Origin: BOG-908 sp964247675
GTDB lineage: Bacteria; Pseudomonadota; Alphaproteobacteria; Acetobacterales; Acetobacteraceae
Direction of reading: 5' to 3'
Length of the DNA: 27,506 nt
Assembly: GCA_964247675.1 (NCBI GenBank)
Contig: CAXTVW010000036.1
Location: 1-27,506, forward strand
A model generated the notes under the pieces. That model did no database searches. It saw only the letters and a program-made list of their open reading frames with translations, and was not told where the DNA came from. Shown here in pieces: positions 17,417-25,628 of this stretch. Every line of letters starts with the position of its first letter. The stretch's first letter is position 1. A program made the translations under genes and the position numbers.

Positions 17417-19891
17417 TTAGAACCGGTAGGTTCCTTCGAAGAAGAACATGCGCGGCAGACCGGGCTGGACGCTGTTGAAGCCCAACGCAGGTCCGGACGG
17501 GATGCCGCCTGTGTAGTAGGAGTGATCGAACGCGTTCCTTACATAGCCGGCAAGTGAAAACCCAGTGCCTTTGATGCCGTCCAAAGCCACCCGGAAATTG
17601 ACCAGACCGTAACCCGCTATGGCCGTGCCCGGCGAGACGGTATCGTTGAGGTTGCTGTAATAGAACTTGGATTGTGCGAAGACGTCCGTTCGGAAGGATG
17701 CGCGTCCATAGTTCTGCGGCATATCTGCCGAGAGTTCGGCGAACGTGGACCCGGACCATCTTGGCGTGTCGGCATACGGGCCGAAATCCGTAGGCTCGCC
17801 GAACACCCGCGTCAGGCCGTTCGTATAGCGCGCGTCGGTGTAGGTGACGCTCAGTCCTAGATCGAGCCAATCCGCCGGCCGGACTTCCCCGGTTGCCTCG
17901 ACGCCGGATATCTCCGCTTGCGGCACATTGACCGTGAGGCCGGTCACGGATTTGGTCGTCGGATCCAGGATGTATTCGATGCGCTGCGCGTTGCTGACCC
18001 ACTGGTTGAAGAGGTCGCCATTGAGGCGGAACGGCACAGAGGCGACCCGTCCCTCGTATTTTGCGCCGAGTTCGACGTCGGTCGTGGTTTCAGGTTCAAA
18101 GCCAGGGCCGCCGGTATCGGCATTTCCGGCGATCGGCGGCACGGTGGGATTGAAGCCGCCGCTCCTGAAGCTGTGCCTGGAGACGACATAAAGGAGCAGA
18201 TCCGGGTTCAACTGCTCCTGCACGCCGAACTGCCAGCTGAGCTTGGTGTTTGATTGCGACAGGTGGTTGGACAACCCAGGCAATCCGTACACCGCGGAAC
18301 CGGGCAACTCGGTTTCGCTGTACTCCTGGTCTGTGTAGCGGAGGCCAGCGGTGAAGCCCAGGCCTTCCACGCCCGTAAGCCGGCTCAGGTCATACGTACC
18401 CTGGGCATAACCCGCGTAGGACGTGTTCGGCAGGTTGTAGAAATAGAGCGTGTTGGTGATGGGAACAAACGGTTCCACACCGAGCACGCTCAGGCCGACG
18501 CCGCCATAATTGTTTGTGGTGAGGAAGTAGAAGCCGGCCACGTAGGTGAGCTGGTCATTCAGCGTCTTGCCAAGTATCTGCACCTCGTCGGAGAAATCCG
18601 TGCTGTCCGAGTTGAGGCCTTCCTGCAACGTCAGTTCGAGCTGGTAAGGCGCTCCCCCGGCGTCCGTGTAATCGACGGTGCTGGAACGATTGAAACCAAA
18701 GATGTTCTTCAGCGTCGTCCCGTCGCCAAGATCGACGGTCGTGACGTTGGAGACGATGGTGCTGTCCGACCGGTGCAGATAGCTTCCCGGTGCATTCACC
18801 CAATTTGTGCCATGCAGTTTCTGCTGGAGGACCGAGTCGCCTATGCCCAGCGGGTCGGCTTTCGGATTGGCTTGGAGATAGAGGTCGTAGGCTTCCGGAA
18901 AGCCGAACAGCTTGTTCAGGAAAGGGCTGTAGAAGAGCGAGGCTGTATCAGCGAGCGGAATGCCGTTGTTTTTACTGCCCGGCGCGTAGACGTTGTAGAT
19001 TTCGGATGGCGTGTCCGTTCCACCAGAATGGATGTAATCCACCACGGTCGTGTTCTGCAGCCAGTCTGTCGGCTTGACCTCCAGGGTTATCCGCCCGGCT
19101 TCATGCAAGACGGTTCCCGGGGTTGTATTCGAATAGACGTCGTGCACGTAGCCGTCGCGGTGATCGTAGTCGCCGGCAATCCTGAGCAGGACCTTGTCGT
19201 TGACCAGCGGGATGTTCAGGGCACCCAAGGTTTCCGTGTAGCCGTAATCGCCGGCGCGCGTGGTGATGAACCCGCTATAGTCATTCGTCGGTTTGGCGCT
19301 TGTGATCAGGACGGCGCCGCCCGTGTCGTTGCGTCCGAACAGGGTGCCTTGCGGACCTTTCAGGACCTGTATCGACTGCAAGTCGTAGAAGGCTGATGAG
19401 GAATGATTGTCGTCCTGCACCTCATCGAAATACGGCAGCACGCCTGGCTGCGAGTTGCTGAACACGTCAATGGATTGTCCGCGGACTGCATAGTTCAATT
19501 GGTTCGAACTGGTGCCCTGCCTGACCAGCAGCCCGGACGTGGCACTCTGAAGGTCGGTCTCTGTCGTGATAGCCTGCTTTTTCAGTGTTGCAGAGGTGAG
19601 CGCCGTCACCGCCACCGGCGTCTTCTCGAGCTTCTCGCTCCGCCGTTGCGCGGTGACGACAATCTGCTCAAGTTGCCCGTTTCCGGCACTCTGCTTCGAG
19701 GCCCGAACCGTCGCACCGGTGGCGGTAGCGGTTGTTGCTGGCGCACCCTGCTGTGCAGTGGGGGTCTGCGCGTGTGCAGCCAGGACCGGCAAACCGGCAA
19801 AGGTGGTGGCTACGATCAGGCGGCCGGCTTTCCTCGGCCGCAAGCCTTCGGCGAAACCCGAACGACTGCTCGGCTTGCATTTCCTTGTCAT
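17417..19891 (-). CDS. TonB-dependent outer-membrane receptor
   Basis: 824 residues. A Lys/Arg-rich start, hydrophobic core (LIVATTFAGLPVLA) and AHA cleavage site after residue 41 form a signal peptide. The TonB box is EQIVVTAQRR (75-84). The plug domain follows, with YAVRGQSIDVFS and GTLFGRNDTGGAVLITSA; the rest is a 22-strand type barrel with aromatic-ended strands, ending FFFEGTYRF with a terminal Phe as in outer-membrane proteins. It would import a scarce or large substrate across the outer membrane with TonB energy; in sphingomonads such receptors commonly accompany catabolic clusters. ATG 19891 is preferred because GGGGGAAG lies just upstream; ATG 19903 has a poorer site. Its promoter carries one of the best TGAGA-type operators. 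The ligand is unknown. Confidence 0.95.
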   Translation of the reverse strand: MTRKCKPSSRSGFAEGLRPRKAGRLIVATTFAGLPVLAAHAQTPTAQQGAPATTATATGATVRASKQSAGNGQLEQIVVTAQRRSEKLEKTPVAVTALTSATLKKQAITTETDLQSATSGLLVRQGTSSNQLNYAVRGQSIDVFSNSQPGVLPYFDEVQDDNHSSSAFYDLQSIQVLKGPQGTLFGRNDTGGAVLITSAKPTNDYSGFITTRAGDYGYTETLGALNIPLVNDKVLLRIAGDYDHRDGYVHDVYSNTTPGTVLHEAGRITLEVKPTDWLQNTTVVDYIHSGGTDTPSEIYNVYAPGSKNNGIPLADTASLFYSPFLNKLFGFPEAYDLYLQANPKADPLGIGDSVLQQKLHGTNWVNAPGSYLHRSDSTIVSNVTTVDLGDGTTLKNIFGFNRSSTVDYTDAGGAPYQLELTLQEGLNSDSTDFSDEVQILGKTLNDQLTYVAGFYFLTTNNYGGVGLSVLGVEPFVPITNTLYFYNLPNTSYAGYAQGTYDLSRLTGVEGLGFTAGLRYTDQEYSETELPGSAVYGLPGLSNHLSQSNTKLSWQFGVQEQLNPDLLLYVVSRHSFRSGGFNPTVPPIAGNADTGGPGFEPETTTDVELGAKYEGRVASVPFRLNGDLFNQWVSNAQRIEYILDPTTKSVTGLTVNVPQAEISGVEATGEVRPADWLDLGLSVTYTDARYTNGLTRVFGEPTDFGPYADTPRWSGSTFAELSADMPQNYGRASFRTDVFAQSKFYYSNLNDTVSPGTAIAGYGLVNFRVALDGIKGTGFSLAGYVRNAFDHSYYTGGIPSGPALGFNSVQPGLPRMFFFEGTYRF

Positions 19892-20034
19892 AGCTTCCCC
19901 CATCGTTTCCAGTCTCGGTTGATCCGAGTTCTGGCTTGAGCATCAGCGGTTAGGCAGTCGATAGTGACGGCAAGGCCGGTCGTGGCAGGCGGAGTCGGTC
20001 CAACATCGACGCGTCTGGATGCATTCGTCTATAA

Positions 20035-20067
20035 GTGAGAGCTATCTCATTATGAGAGGGGCGTCAA
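20035..20067 (-). promoter_or_regulatory. Promoter/operator of the TonB-receptor gene, likely TetR site
   Basis: On the minus strand TTGACG (20067-20062), a 17-nt spacer and TAGCTC (20044-20039). The dyad GTGAGA-GCTA-TCTCAT (20035-20050) covers the -10, and a third half-site (ATGAGA) follows, making a second perfect repeat TCTCAT-T-ATGAGA. Same layout and nearly the same sequence as 12876-12909. The predicted leader is about 140 nt. Confidence 0.7.
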
Positions 20068-20243
20068 TCTCGTTACGGTCTGCCGGACGCAGGGCAGTCT
20101 CGAAGGGCACCACCGAATACGGTCAGCCCCTCGACCGGGTGCCTTGGATCGCAAGCACCATCGGCTCGCCGGCCCGGCGGCCGGGAAACCTTTCCAATAC
20201 CTCGGACGGCCGCTACTATCGCAACCCATCCTCGGTCAGCCTC

Positions 20244-20254
20244 GTGGTGACCAC
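20244..20254. promoter_or_regulatory. Palindrome before the FadR-like gene, possible autoregulatory site
   Basis: GTGGT-G-ACCAC is a perfect 5-bp inverted repeat about 24 nt before the ATG of the GntR/FadR-family gene. GntR-family operators are often short GT/AC-rich dyads near their own gene, so autoregulation is possible. I see no second copy elsewhere in the window. Confidence 0.3.
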
Positions 20255-20277
20255 TTCCACGGTGATTGAGCAGCGGC

Positions 20278-21102
20278 ATGAGGAAACCGACACACGAGCT
20301 GGCGCCGGAGCCGGGCAGGCCGCGTAAGCGGCGCGTCAAGGTCGTCGACGAGATCATCGAAACGCTGCGTCTGGATATCGTAACACGCCGCCTGCCGCAT
20401 GGCGCGCGCCTGCCGAGCGAAAAGGAATTATCCGAACGGTTCGAGGTCAGCCAGCCGACGGTGCGGGAAGCCATCCGGTCCCTTGAAACGATCGGGCTTG
20501 TGGAAGTTTTCCACGGGAATGGAACGTTCGTGCGGAGCCAGGGAAATCATGCTTTGGCCTCGGCCCTCCAGACGCTCCTGCAATTGGAAAACGTAAGCGT
20601 CCTGGAGGTGCTTGACGTCAGACAGATGTTGGGCCGCCATTCCATCGAAGCCGCCGCATTGAAAGCGACAGCGGAGGATTTGAGCGCGATCGACGCGGCA
20701 GGCGCCCGCTTTGAACAACCGGACGAGATGAGGGATGTCGAGCAAGTGATCGCCTGCATCATCGATTTCCAACAGGCCGTGTCGGCAGCGTCGCACAATC
20801 CGATATTGCACTCGCTGGAAGCGTTTCTCCTGGCGTTGTTGCACGAAGTGCAGGTCAACTCGCTGACCGGCCGTGGTGTCCGTTTCTGGCGCGCGAGGGC
20901 TCTGCAATTCCAGGCCCATCGCGTCGCCATTCTTGCCGGGCTTCGGTCCGGCGAGCCAAAAAAGGCTCGTGCGGCGATGGACCGTTACTTCGAAGCGCAA
21001 CGGGCGCGTTTCGAGCAGGATGACACGTTGCGCTCCCTGTCTCTGGGCAGCCCGAAGCTGGTTTCCGTTGTCTCGGACATGGTGCGCCAGTCCAGGAGAT
21101 GA
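20278..21102 (+). CDS. GntR-family regulator, FadR subfamily (FCD ligand domain)
   Basis: 274 residues. A winged helix-turn-helix at about 20-86 carries the family motif LPSEKELSERFEVSQPTVREAIRSL (from 45) and the wing GLVEVFHGNGTFVR. An all-helical FCD domain follows (about 95-240), including DFQQAVSAASHNPIL and AHRVAILAGLRSGEPKKARAAMDRYF, where the metal or effector-binding Asp and His residues are expected. Such proteins respond to organic acids or acyl-CoA intermediates. ATG 20278 is preferred over a TTG at 20266; neither has a strong ribosome site. It lies divergent from the TonB receptor and upstream of the third CocE gene. It is a candidate for the second, direct-repeat regulon, but that link is unproven. 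Confidence 0.9.
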   Translation: MRKPTHELAPEPGRPRKRRVKVVDEIIETLRLDIVTRRLPHGARLPSEKELSERFEVSQPTVREAIRSLETIGLVEVFHGNGTFVRSQGNHALASALQTLLQLENVSVLEVLDVRQMLGRHSIEAAALKATAEDLSAIDAAGARFEQPDEMRDVEQVIACIIDFQQAVSAASHNPILHSLEAFLLALLHEVQVNSLTGRGVRFWRARALQFQAHRVAILAGLRSGEPKKARAAMDRYFEAQRARFEQDDTLRSLSLGSPKLVSVVSDMVRQSRR

Positions 21103-21126
21103 CGCTAGAACGGCTCCGCTTAAGGT

Positions 21127-21153
21127 AGAAAAGCTAGGACTCCCCCCCTAGCT
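21127..21153 (-). terminator. Intrinsic terminator, minus strand (possibly bidirectional)
   Basis: AGCTAGG (21132-21138) and CCTAGCT (21147-21153) form a perfect 7-bp stem with an 8-nt loop. On the minus strand it is followed directly by TTTTC and more pyrimidines. It lies 27 nt downstream of the TonB-receptor relic stop on that strand. In the plus direction it is just after the FadR-like gene, though without a T-run there. Confidence 0.55.
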
Positions 21154-21179
21154 CCCGGCCTGCGGTGAACGCCTCGGCA

Positions 21180-21224
21180 TTAGAACGTGAGCCGGTAGGT
21201 GCCGACCAGACCGGCCACGATTTC
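21180..21224 (-). pseudogene. Relic of the 3' end of a second TonB-dependent receptor gene
   Basis: The minus strand reads EIVAGLVGTYRLTF followed by a stop (TAA at 21182-21180). This looks like the last beta-strand of an outer-membrane receptor, closely comparable in style to the FFFEGTYRF end of the receptor at 17417. Nothing receptor-like continues upstream, where the promoter region of the third CocE gene begins. The terminator at 21127-21153 stands in the right place for this former gene. The identification rests on a very short stretch and could be chance. Confidence 0.4.
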
Positions 21225-21225
21225 G

Positions 21226-21248
21226 GAGTCTCTTGGTCACTTGCTCTC
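21226..21248 (+). promoter_or_regulatory. Tandem direct-repeat site before the third CocE gene
   Basis: GTCTCTTG-GTCACTTG (8-bp direct repeat differing at one position) lies in a 23-base conserved block, about 130 nt before the ATG at 21380. The second repeat runs into TTGCTC, a possible -35. No clear -10 is seen at 16-18 nt. The 23-base block is shared with 27016-27038 and 24719-24741 (both on the minus strand), allowing a few mismatches. Confidence 0.55.
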
Positions 21249-21379
21249 ACTATCGATTCGAAGCAATGTCGTCGATGGGGCGCAAGGCCGAGCGGTAACG
21301 AAGAGAGCCGGCTGTGTAGATGATGACAGGTCGGGCGCATCCCACGCTTTGAATTAAGAGCGATCTGAAGGGTGATGTC

Positions 21380-23701
21380 ATGCTTCAAACGGGAATTGTC
21401 GCGGGGCCGGTTGCGGGTCTGAGATATCGTTCGCCCACACGTTCCGGGCTTACCGACGTCAAGGGACGGTTTCATTACCGTCCCGGCGAACGCGTGGTGT
21501 TTCTGGTAGGCGAAATGGCGCTAGGTTCCGTGCCTGGCGCACCGAGGATCAACCTGGCGCAAATCGTGAGCCGTGTGGACGGCAACATCAATAAACTGCA
21601 CGACCCGGGACTGACCAACATCGCCCGCTTTCTGTGTAGCCTTGACCGCGACGGTGACCTCAGCGGCGGCGTCGATATCACGCCCGAGGTGCACGACATC
21701 GTGGGGCGGCGCCAGATCGACTTCCGTGGCGACGTGTCTTTCGCCGCGCGTGTCGAGCATCGCATCAGCGACTTTGAGCGGGACCCCGACGTCACCGCGC
21801 TTCTTGAGGAACTTGGTCGATGTGGCGCCTTTTCGGATCGGGTGCCGCGTCGACTATGTTCCGCGGCGACCGCCCGCAACGAGGTTCGCCGCAACATACT
21901 CGGCATCAGGCGGTTTCGTGATGTCAAGATCATGCTCACGAACGGCTCCTACGTGTATGCTGACGTTTTCCGGCCGGATCGAGACGGCGAATTCCCCGTC
22001 CTGATGAATTGCGGCCTTTACGGCCGTGCCTTCCATCATTACTCCGTTTGTGATGAAGACGATTTCGAAGCCCACGAGCGCGAGGAGGAGACGTATTTTG
22101 GTGGCAACCCCGGCGGCCTGATCTACGAGAACCATGAGACGGTGAACACGGCGGATTGGGTTCCGCATGGTTACGCGGTGGTGCGGGTTGATGGACCTGG
22201 CACAGGCCGCAGCCCGGGCCGGCTCGCGCCCTGGGGCATTGCCACCGCGGAGGCTTTCCGCGACGCGATCGAATGGGCAGGTGAGCAGCCATGGTCTAAC
22301 GGCAATGTCGGTCTCTGGGGCATGTCGTATTACGCGATGACCCAACACGCGGCTGCCAGCCTGCAGCCATCGCATCTGAAGGCGATGATTGCTATCGGAA
22401 CCGACGTCGATCTCTACGAGGAAGTCGCCTATACGGGCGGCATCCTGAACGAAGAATTCTTTCCGTTCTGGTTCAGGGCGGCCGCGCTCCCGGCCGCATG
22501 CGGCGTCCCCGAGCCGGTCGATTTCATGGCGATCATGAAGGCGGCGCCGTTCAAGGATTCCAACCCGGCTGCCATCTTCGGCCCGCAGTCTGAGGTTTTC
22601 ATGAGCCCGGACATGAGCGCGGTCAGCGTTCCCCTATGGGTGGTCGCCTGCACGACGCACCCGGCACATTTCCATCAGCTCGGGAGCAGCGAAGCGTATC
22701 TCGCCACCAAGACGGCACACAAGAAGATCGACTTTTGGGAAGACTGGTTCACCAAATCCTATTCCGCCGCGATGGTGGAAGACCATAGGGCGTTCTTCGA
22801 TCATTGGCTGAAGGGCGTTCCCAACGGCATAATGTCCAGGCCGCCGGTCCGGCTCGAAATACGCACGGGTGGCGGGTGTTCGTTCGTGCTGGAGGAGGAC
22901 GCGTGGCCGGTCGCCAGGACCAACTACGTTCGATATCACCTCGACGCCTCGCTATCGGATTGGCAGGCCGATCAGTGGCGCAAGGACTTCCTTCGCCTCT
23001 CAGTGCGAGACCAGGTTCCAGCACGCAGCGTGAGCTTTTCCGCAGAAATCCCGATCGAGAGCCGTACAGGTCCCTCCTCGGCCCTGTTGCCCGTCAAGCC
23101 GCCATCGGCATTGCTTGCCTGGGAGACTGGTGTTTCTTTCATCAGCGAGCCTGCAGTGTCGGACATGGTACTGGCGGGATACGGCAAGGCCGTGCTCTGG
23201 GTCTCGTCAACCTGCCACGACATGGACGTGTTCGTGAGCTTGCGCATCGTGGACGAGCAGGACAGAGAAGTTGATTACGCCGGCCCGGTGACCATTGGCA
23301 TGTCAACGAAGAACTTCCCGCTTGCCAAAGGGTGGTTGAAGGTCTCGCATCGCAAGATCGACGCTGCGCGCTCGACCGAGTACACAGTCAAGCACACGCA
23401 CCGCGTCGCCGATTACGCACCTCTGTCAGCCGGTGAAATCGTGCAAGTGGAAATCGAGATCATCCCGACGACAGCGCTTATCCGTAAGGGATGGCGGGTG
23501 CGGCTGGATGTTCAGCCGTTCGACGGGTTCGATCACGGCGCCCGGCATGCCTACGACCCTGCCATTCACGACGGCGCCAGTTACACGATCTACACCGGGC
23601 CGGAGCATCCGTGCTATGTCCAGCTCCCGATCATCCCTGAGCGCCAGGAGGCAACCCTCGGGTCTGACCGTGACAAAGCTGACAGCAGGTCCATGATCTA
23701 A
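21380..23701 (+). CDS. CocE/NonD-type hydrolase with an extra N-terminal module (third copy)
   Basis: 773 residues, clearly homologous over its whole length to the protein at 3651-5936. The same N-terminal module is present (GLRYRSPTRSGLTDVKGRF, GAPRINLAQ, then FLCSLDRDGDLSGG, about 10-110), again without a signal peptide. The hydrolase domain has DVKIMLTNGSYVYADVF (from 181), VRVDGPGTGRSPG near 268-280, nucleophile S316 in GMSYYA, and a C-terminal jelly-roll ending PCYVQLPIIPE. The expected GWYD Asp and GPWxH His are not visible: the stretches read TTHPAHFHQLG (425-435) and EDWFTKSYS (454-462). GAAGGGTG precedes the ATG. It stands alone after the FadR-like gene and is convergent with the NmrA-like gene. 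Likely acts on a substrate related to that of the first copy. Confidence 0.9.
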   Translation: MLQTGIVAGPVAGLRYRSPTRSGLTDVKGRFHYRPGERVVFLVGEMALGSVPGAPRINLAQIVSRVDGNINKLHDPGLTNIARFLCSLDRDGDLSGGVDITPEVHDIVGRRQIDFRGDVSFAARVEHRISDFERDPDVTALLEELGRCGAFSDRVPRRLCSAATARNEVRRNILGIRRFRDVKIMLTNGSYVYADVFRPDRDGEFPVLMNCGLYGRAFHHYSVCDEDDFEAHEREEETYFGGNPGGLIYENHETVNTADWVPHGYAVVRVDGPGTGRSPGRLAPWGIATAEAFRDAIEWAGEQPWSNGNVGLWGMSYYAMTQHAAASLQPSHLKAMIAIGTDVDLYEEVAYTGGILNEEFFPFWFRAAALPAACGVPEPVDFMAIMKAAPFKDSNPAAIFGPQSEVFMSPDMSAVSVPLWVVACTTHPAHFHQLGSSEAYLATKTAHKKIDFWEDWFTKSYSAAMVEDHRAFFDHWLKGVPNGIMSRPPVRLEIRTGGGCSFVLEEDAWPVARTNYVRYHLDASLSDWQADQWRKDFLRLSVRDQVPARSVSFSAEIPIESRTGPSSALLPVKPPSALLAWETGVSFISEPAVSDMVLAGYGKAVLWVSSTCHDMDVFVSLRIVDEQDREVDYAGPVTIGMSTKNFPLAKGWLKVSHRKIDAARSTEYTVKHTHRVADYAPLSAGEIVQVEIEIIPTTALIRKGWRVRLDVQPFDGFDHGARHAYDPAIHDGASYTIYTGPEHPCYVQLPIIPERQEATLGSDRDKADSRSMI

Positions 23702-23748
23702 AAGAGCACTAGGTTCGCCATACCCAGAATGAATGCTGTGCTGCAAAG

Positions 23749-24651
23749 CTATGAGAAGCCGCCTGTCGCCGGTCGTTGGCTCGCGTTCAGAAATGCCGCG
23801 TATTCGCGTTGCGCAAACGCCTCGAAGCCGGTTGGTGTGCGGCCGAGAAGCCAGGTCAGCACGTTGGAGTTGCCCAGGAAGTCATGACTGCTGTAGCGCG
23901 CCGAAATGGCACGCGCGGCGGTTGCCTGATACGTGCGCGTTTCAGGGTCGCTCCCGCCGAACCTTGCGCGAACGAACTTCTCCGTATCCATCTGCTCAAC
24001 CCGGATGTCGCGCCCCAGCACGCGCGCGAGCACGCGCCCGATGTCGAAAGCGGTGAAGTGGCCAGGGCCCGCCAACTCGTAGGTTGCCGCCGCATGCGAC
24101 TCCGGCTGGCGCAGCACCAGAGCGGCCACATCGCTCACATCGTCCAGGTCCACCATCGATTGCCGACGCTCAAGCGACCACGTCAGACGGAATACCCCTT
24201 CCTCAAATACCGGCCGCAACCGAAACGGCAGCATGTAGTTCGCCGGTTGCAGGATCGTGAAACGCAATCCGGAAGACAGCAGATGCTCCTCGATGTCGCG
24301 TTTGATCTCATGCTGAATCAGGTCGGTCGTTATGGCGTGCAAGACGGAACTGAACACGAAATGCTGCACGGCAGCCTCCCGTGCCAAATCTATGGCGGCA
24401 AACCCGATGCTCCTCTCGGCAGGGTGCAGCGTCGGCGCAACGTGGTATATACTCTGCACGCCAGTTATTGCTTGCGCGAGGAACGTGCGGTCCGCGAGGT
24501 CACCGACCATCACCTCCGCAACACCTTGCTGGCGAAGCTGCTGAGCCGAGGCCTCGGTCCGCACGCAGGCGCGAACAGGATGACCGGCCCGGACAAGTTT
24601 TGGAACCAGCCACTTGCCTTGATTGCCGTGAGCAGCCGTTACAAGGATCAT
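23749..24651 (-). CDS. NmrA-like / atypical SDR NAD(P)-binding protein
   Basis: 300 residues with an N-terminal Rossmann fold of the atypical short-chain dehydrogenase group: ILVTAAHGNQGKWLVPKLVRAG carries the glycine motif, with R28 and R31 near the NADP phosphate position (VRACVRTE). Then VMVGDLADR, VQSIYHVAP, FVFSSVLHA and TILQPANYM. The Tyr-x3-Lys active site of classic SDRs is not evident, as in NmrA/HSCARG-type proteins. It may be a reductase or a redox-sensing protein. A good ribosome site (GGAGG, 5 nt) precedes ATG 24651. It is divergent from the second NTF2-like gene; the direct-repeat site at 24719-24741 points toward it. Confidence 0.85.
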   Translation of the reverse strand: MILVTAAHGNQGKWLVPKLVRAGHPVRACVRTEASAQQLRQQGVAEVMVGDLADRTFLAQAITGVQSIYHVAPTLHPAERSIGFAAIDLAREAAVQHFVFSSVLHAITTDLIQHEIKRDIEEHLLSSGLRFTILQPANYMLPFRLRPVFEEGVFRLTWSLERRQSMVDLDDVSDVAALVLRQPESHAAATYELAGPGHFTAFDIGRVLARVLGRDIRVEQMDTEKFVRARFGGSDPETRTYQATAARAISARYSSHDFLGNSNVLTWLLGRTPTGFEAFAQREYAAFLNASQRPATGGFS

Positions 24652-24709
24652 CTCGGCCTCCGTTCAGGTGCAACCTCCTGGCAGATGTCAGCCAGGACGA
24701 CAAGCCTGC

Positions 24710-24741
24710 TTGACCAAAGACAGCAAGTGACCTAAAGACTC
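24710..24741. promoter_or_regulatory. Divergent promoter region with tandem direct-repeat site
   Basis: On the minus strand, GTCTTTAG-GTCACTTG (within 24719-24741) points to the NmrA-like gene and runs into TTGCTG, a possible -35. On the plus strand TTGACC (24710-24715), a 17-nt spacer and TAAAGA (24733-24738) make a promoter for the NTF2-like gene, whose -10 overlaps the repeats. A regulator bound here could affect both genes in opposite ways. Confidence 0.5.
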
Positions 24742-24767
24742 GAAATGGTTTTACTTTGGGAGGCATG

Positions 24768-25301
24768 ATGACGCTGGAGGAGCTGAGCGCACGTATGGAG
24801 ATCCACGACGTGCTGCTACGCTACTGCCGAGGCCTTGATCGCGTCGACATGGATCTCGTGCGAGGGGCCTTCCATTCCGATGCCTGGATCCAGTTCCCCA
24901 AGAGCCTGCACGTCGGTACCGCGGACGGCTTCGTGGAATTCCTGAGCAAGGAAATGCCACGGTTTGTGCGCACACAGCATTTCCTGGGAAATAGCCTGAT
25001 CGAGTTTGACGGCCCGAATGTGGCTCATGTTGAAACATACCTGCATGCCGACCATCAAGGCTCGGAGAGCCATCACTGGACTGGTAGTTTCGTCAAGCTT
25101 TGGGCACGCTACATCGACAGGTTCGAGTGCCGTGATGGCAAATGGCTGATTGCGCGCAGAGAGCTGTCGGTCGATTGGATGTACAAATATCCGCTCGAGG
25201 GCTGGTTCGACGACCATCCGGACGCATCGGCGCGGCGCGAGGGCACGGACCCGGTGCTTCGCAAGCTCTCCGGTTATGCCGGCCTGCAGGAAGCGATCTG
25301 A
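24768..25301 (+). CDS. NTF2/SnoaL-like domain protein (second copy)
   Basis: 177 residues of the SnoaL-like superfamily: LSARMEIHDVLLRYCRGLDRVDMDLVRGAFHSDA at the N-terminus, TQHFLGNSLIEFDG in the middle, and FVKLWARYIDRFECRDGKWLIARRELSVDWMYKYP at the end. This helical opening (RYCRGLDR-D-L---FH-DA) is common in proteins found in aromatic and steroid catabolic clusters. A catalytic role such as dehydration or isomerisation is possible but not shown. GGGAGG ends 4 nt before ATG 24768, which is preferred over ATG 24765 and TTG 24756. Its partner of the same superfamily in the left block is at 6124-6645; the two are only distantly alike. Confidence 0.88.
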   Translation: MTLEELSARMEIHDVLLRYCRGLDRVDMDLVRGAFHSDAWIQFPKSLHVGTADGFVEFLSKEMPRFVRTQHFLGNSLIEFDGPNVAHVETYLHADHQGSESHHWTGSFVKLWARYIDRFECRDGKWLIARRELSVDWMYKYPLEGWFDDHPDASARREGTDPVLRKLSGYAGLQEAI

Positions 25302-25628
25302 CCACAGCGGTTTTGGAGTCGTCTGAACGTGGACGTAACTCCCATGACTCGCGAGGCAATCATCAACGCAAAGCCGCCACGGCTTTTAACGCCGGATTTG
25401 CTTGGAGATCGATCAAAGTCTCAACGATCGCACTCACCGCGGCCCGCTATGGCTTGAAGCAGCCAGACGACGCCACGCGCGAGGGATCAAGTTTTTAGCT
25501 CTTCTTTTTAAAGAAGACCTTTCGTCCTTTGCTTCCTCCAAACGCGACAGGCTTGGTCCAAGCCTCCGGCATACGGGCCAGTCATATACAATACCGCTCG
25601 CCCGTGACGCGGCCATTAGGATCATACG
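25302..25628. other. Intergenic region between convergent genes, no gene seen
   Basis: About 330 nt between the stops of the second NTF2-like gene and the second acyl-CoA-dehydrogenase-fold gene. Open frames here match no pattern I know. The only structure is an AT-rich inverted repeat CTTCTTT-TT-AAAGAAG (25501-25516), which might form a weak hairpin between the two converging units. The length, unlike other convergent gaps here, hints at a lost gene, but I see no remnant. Confidence 0.4.
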
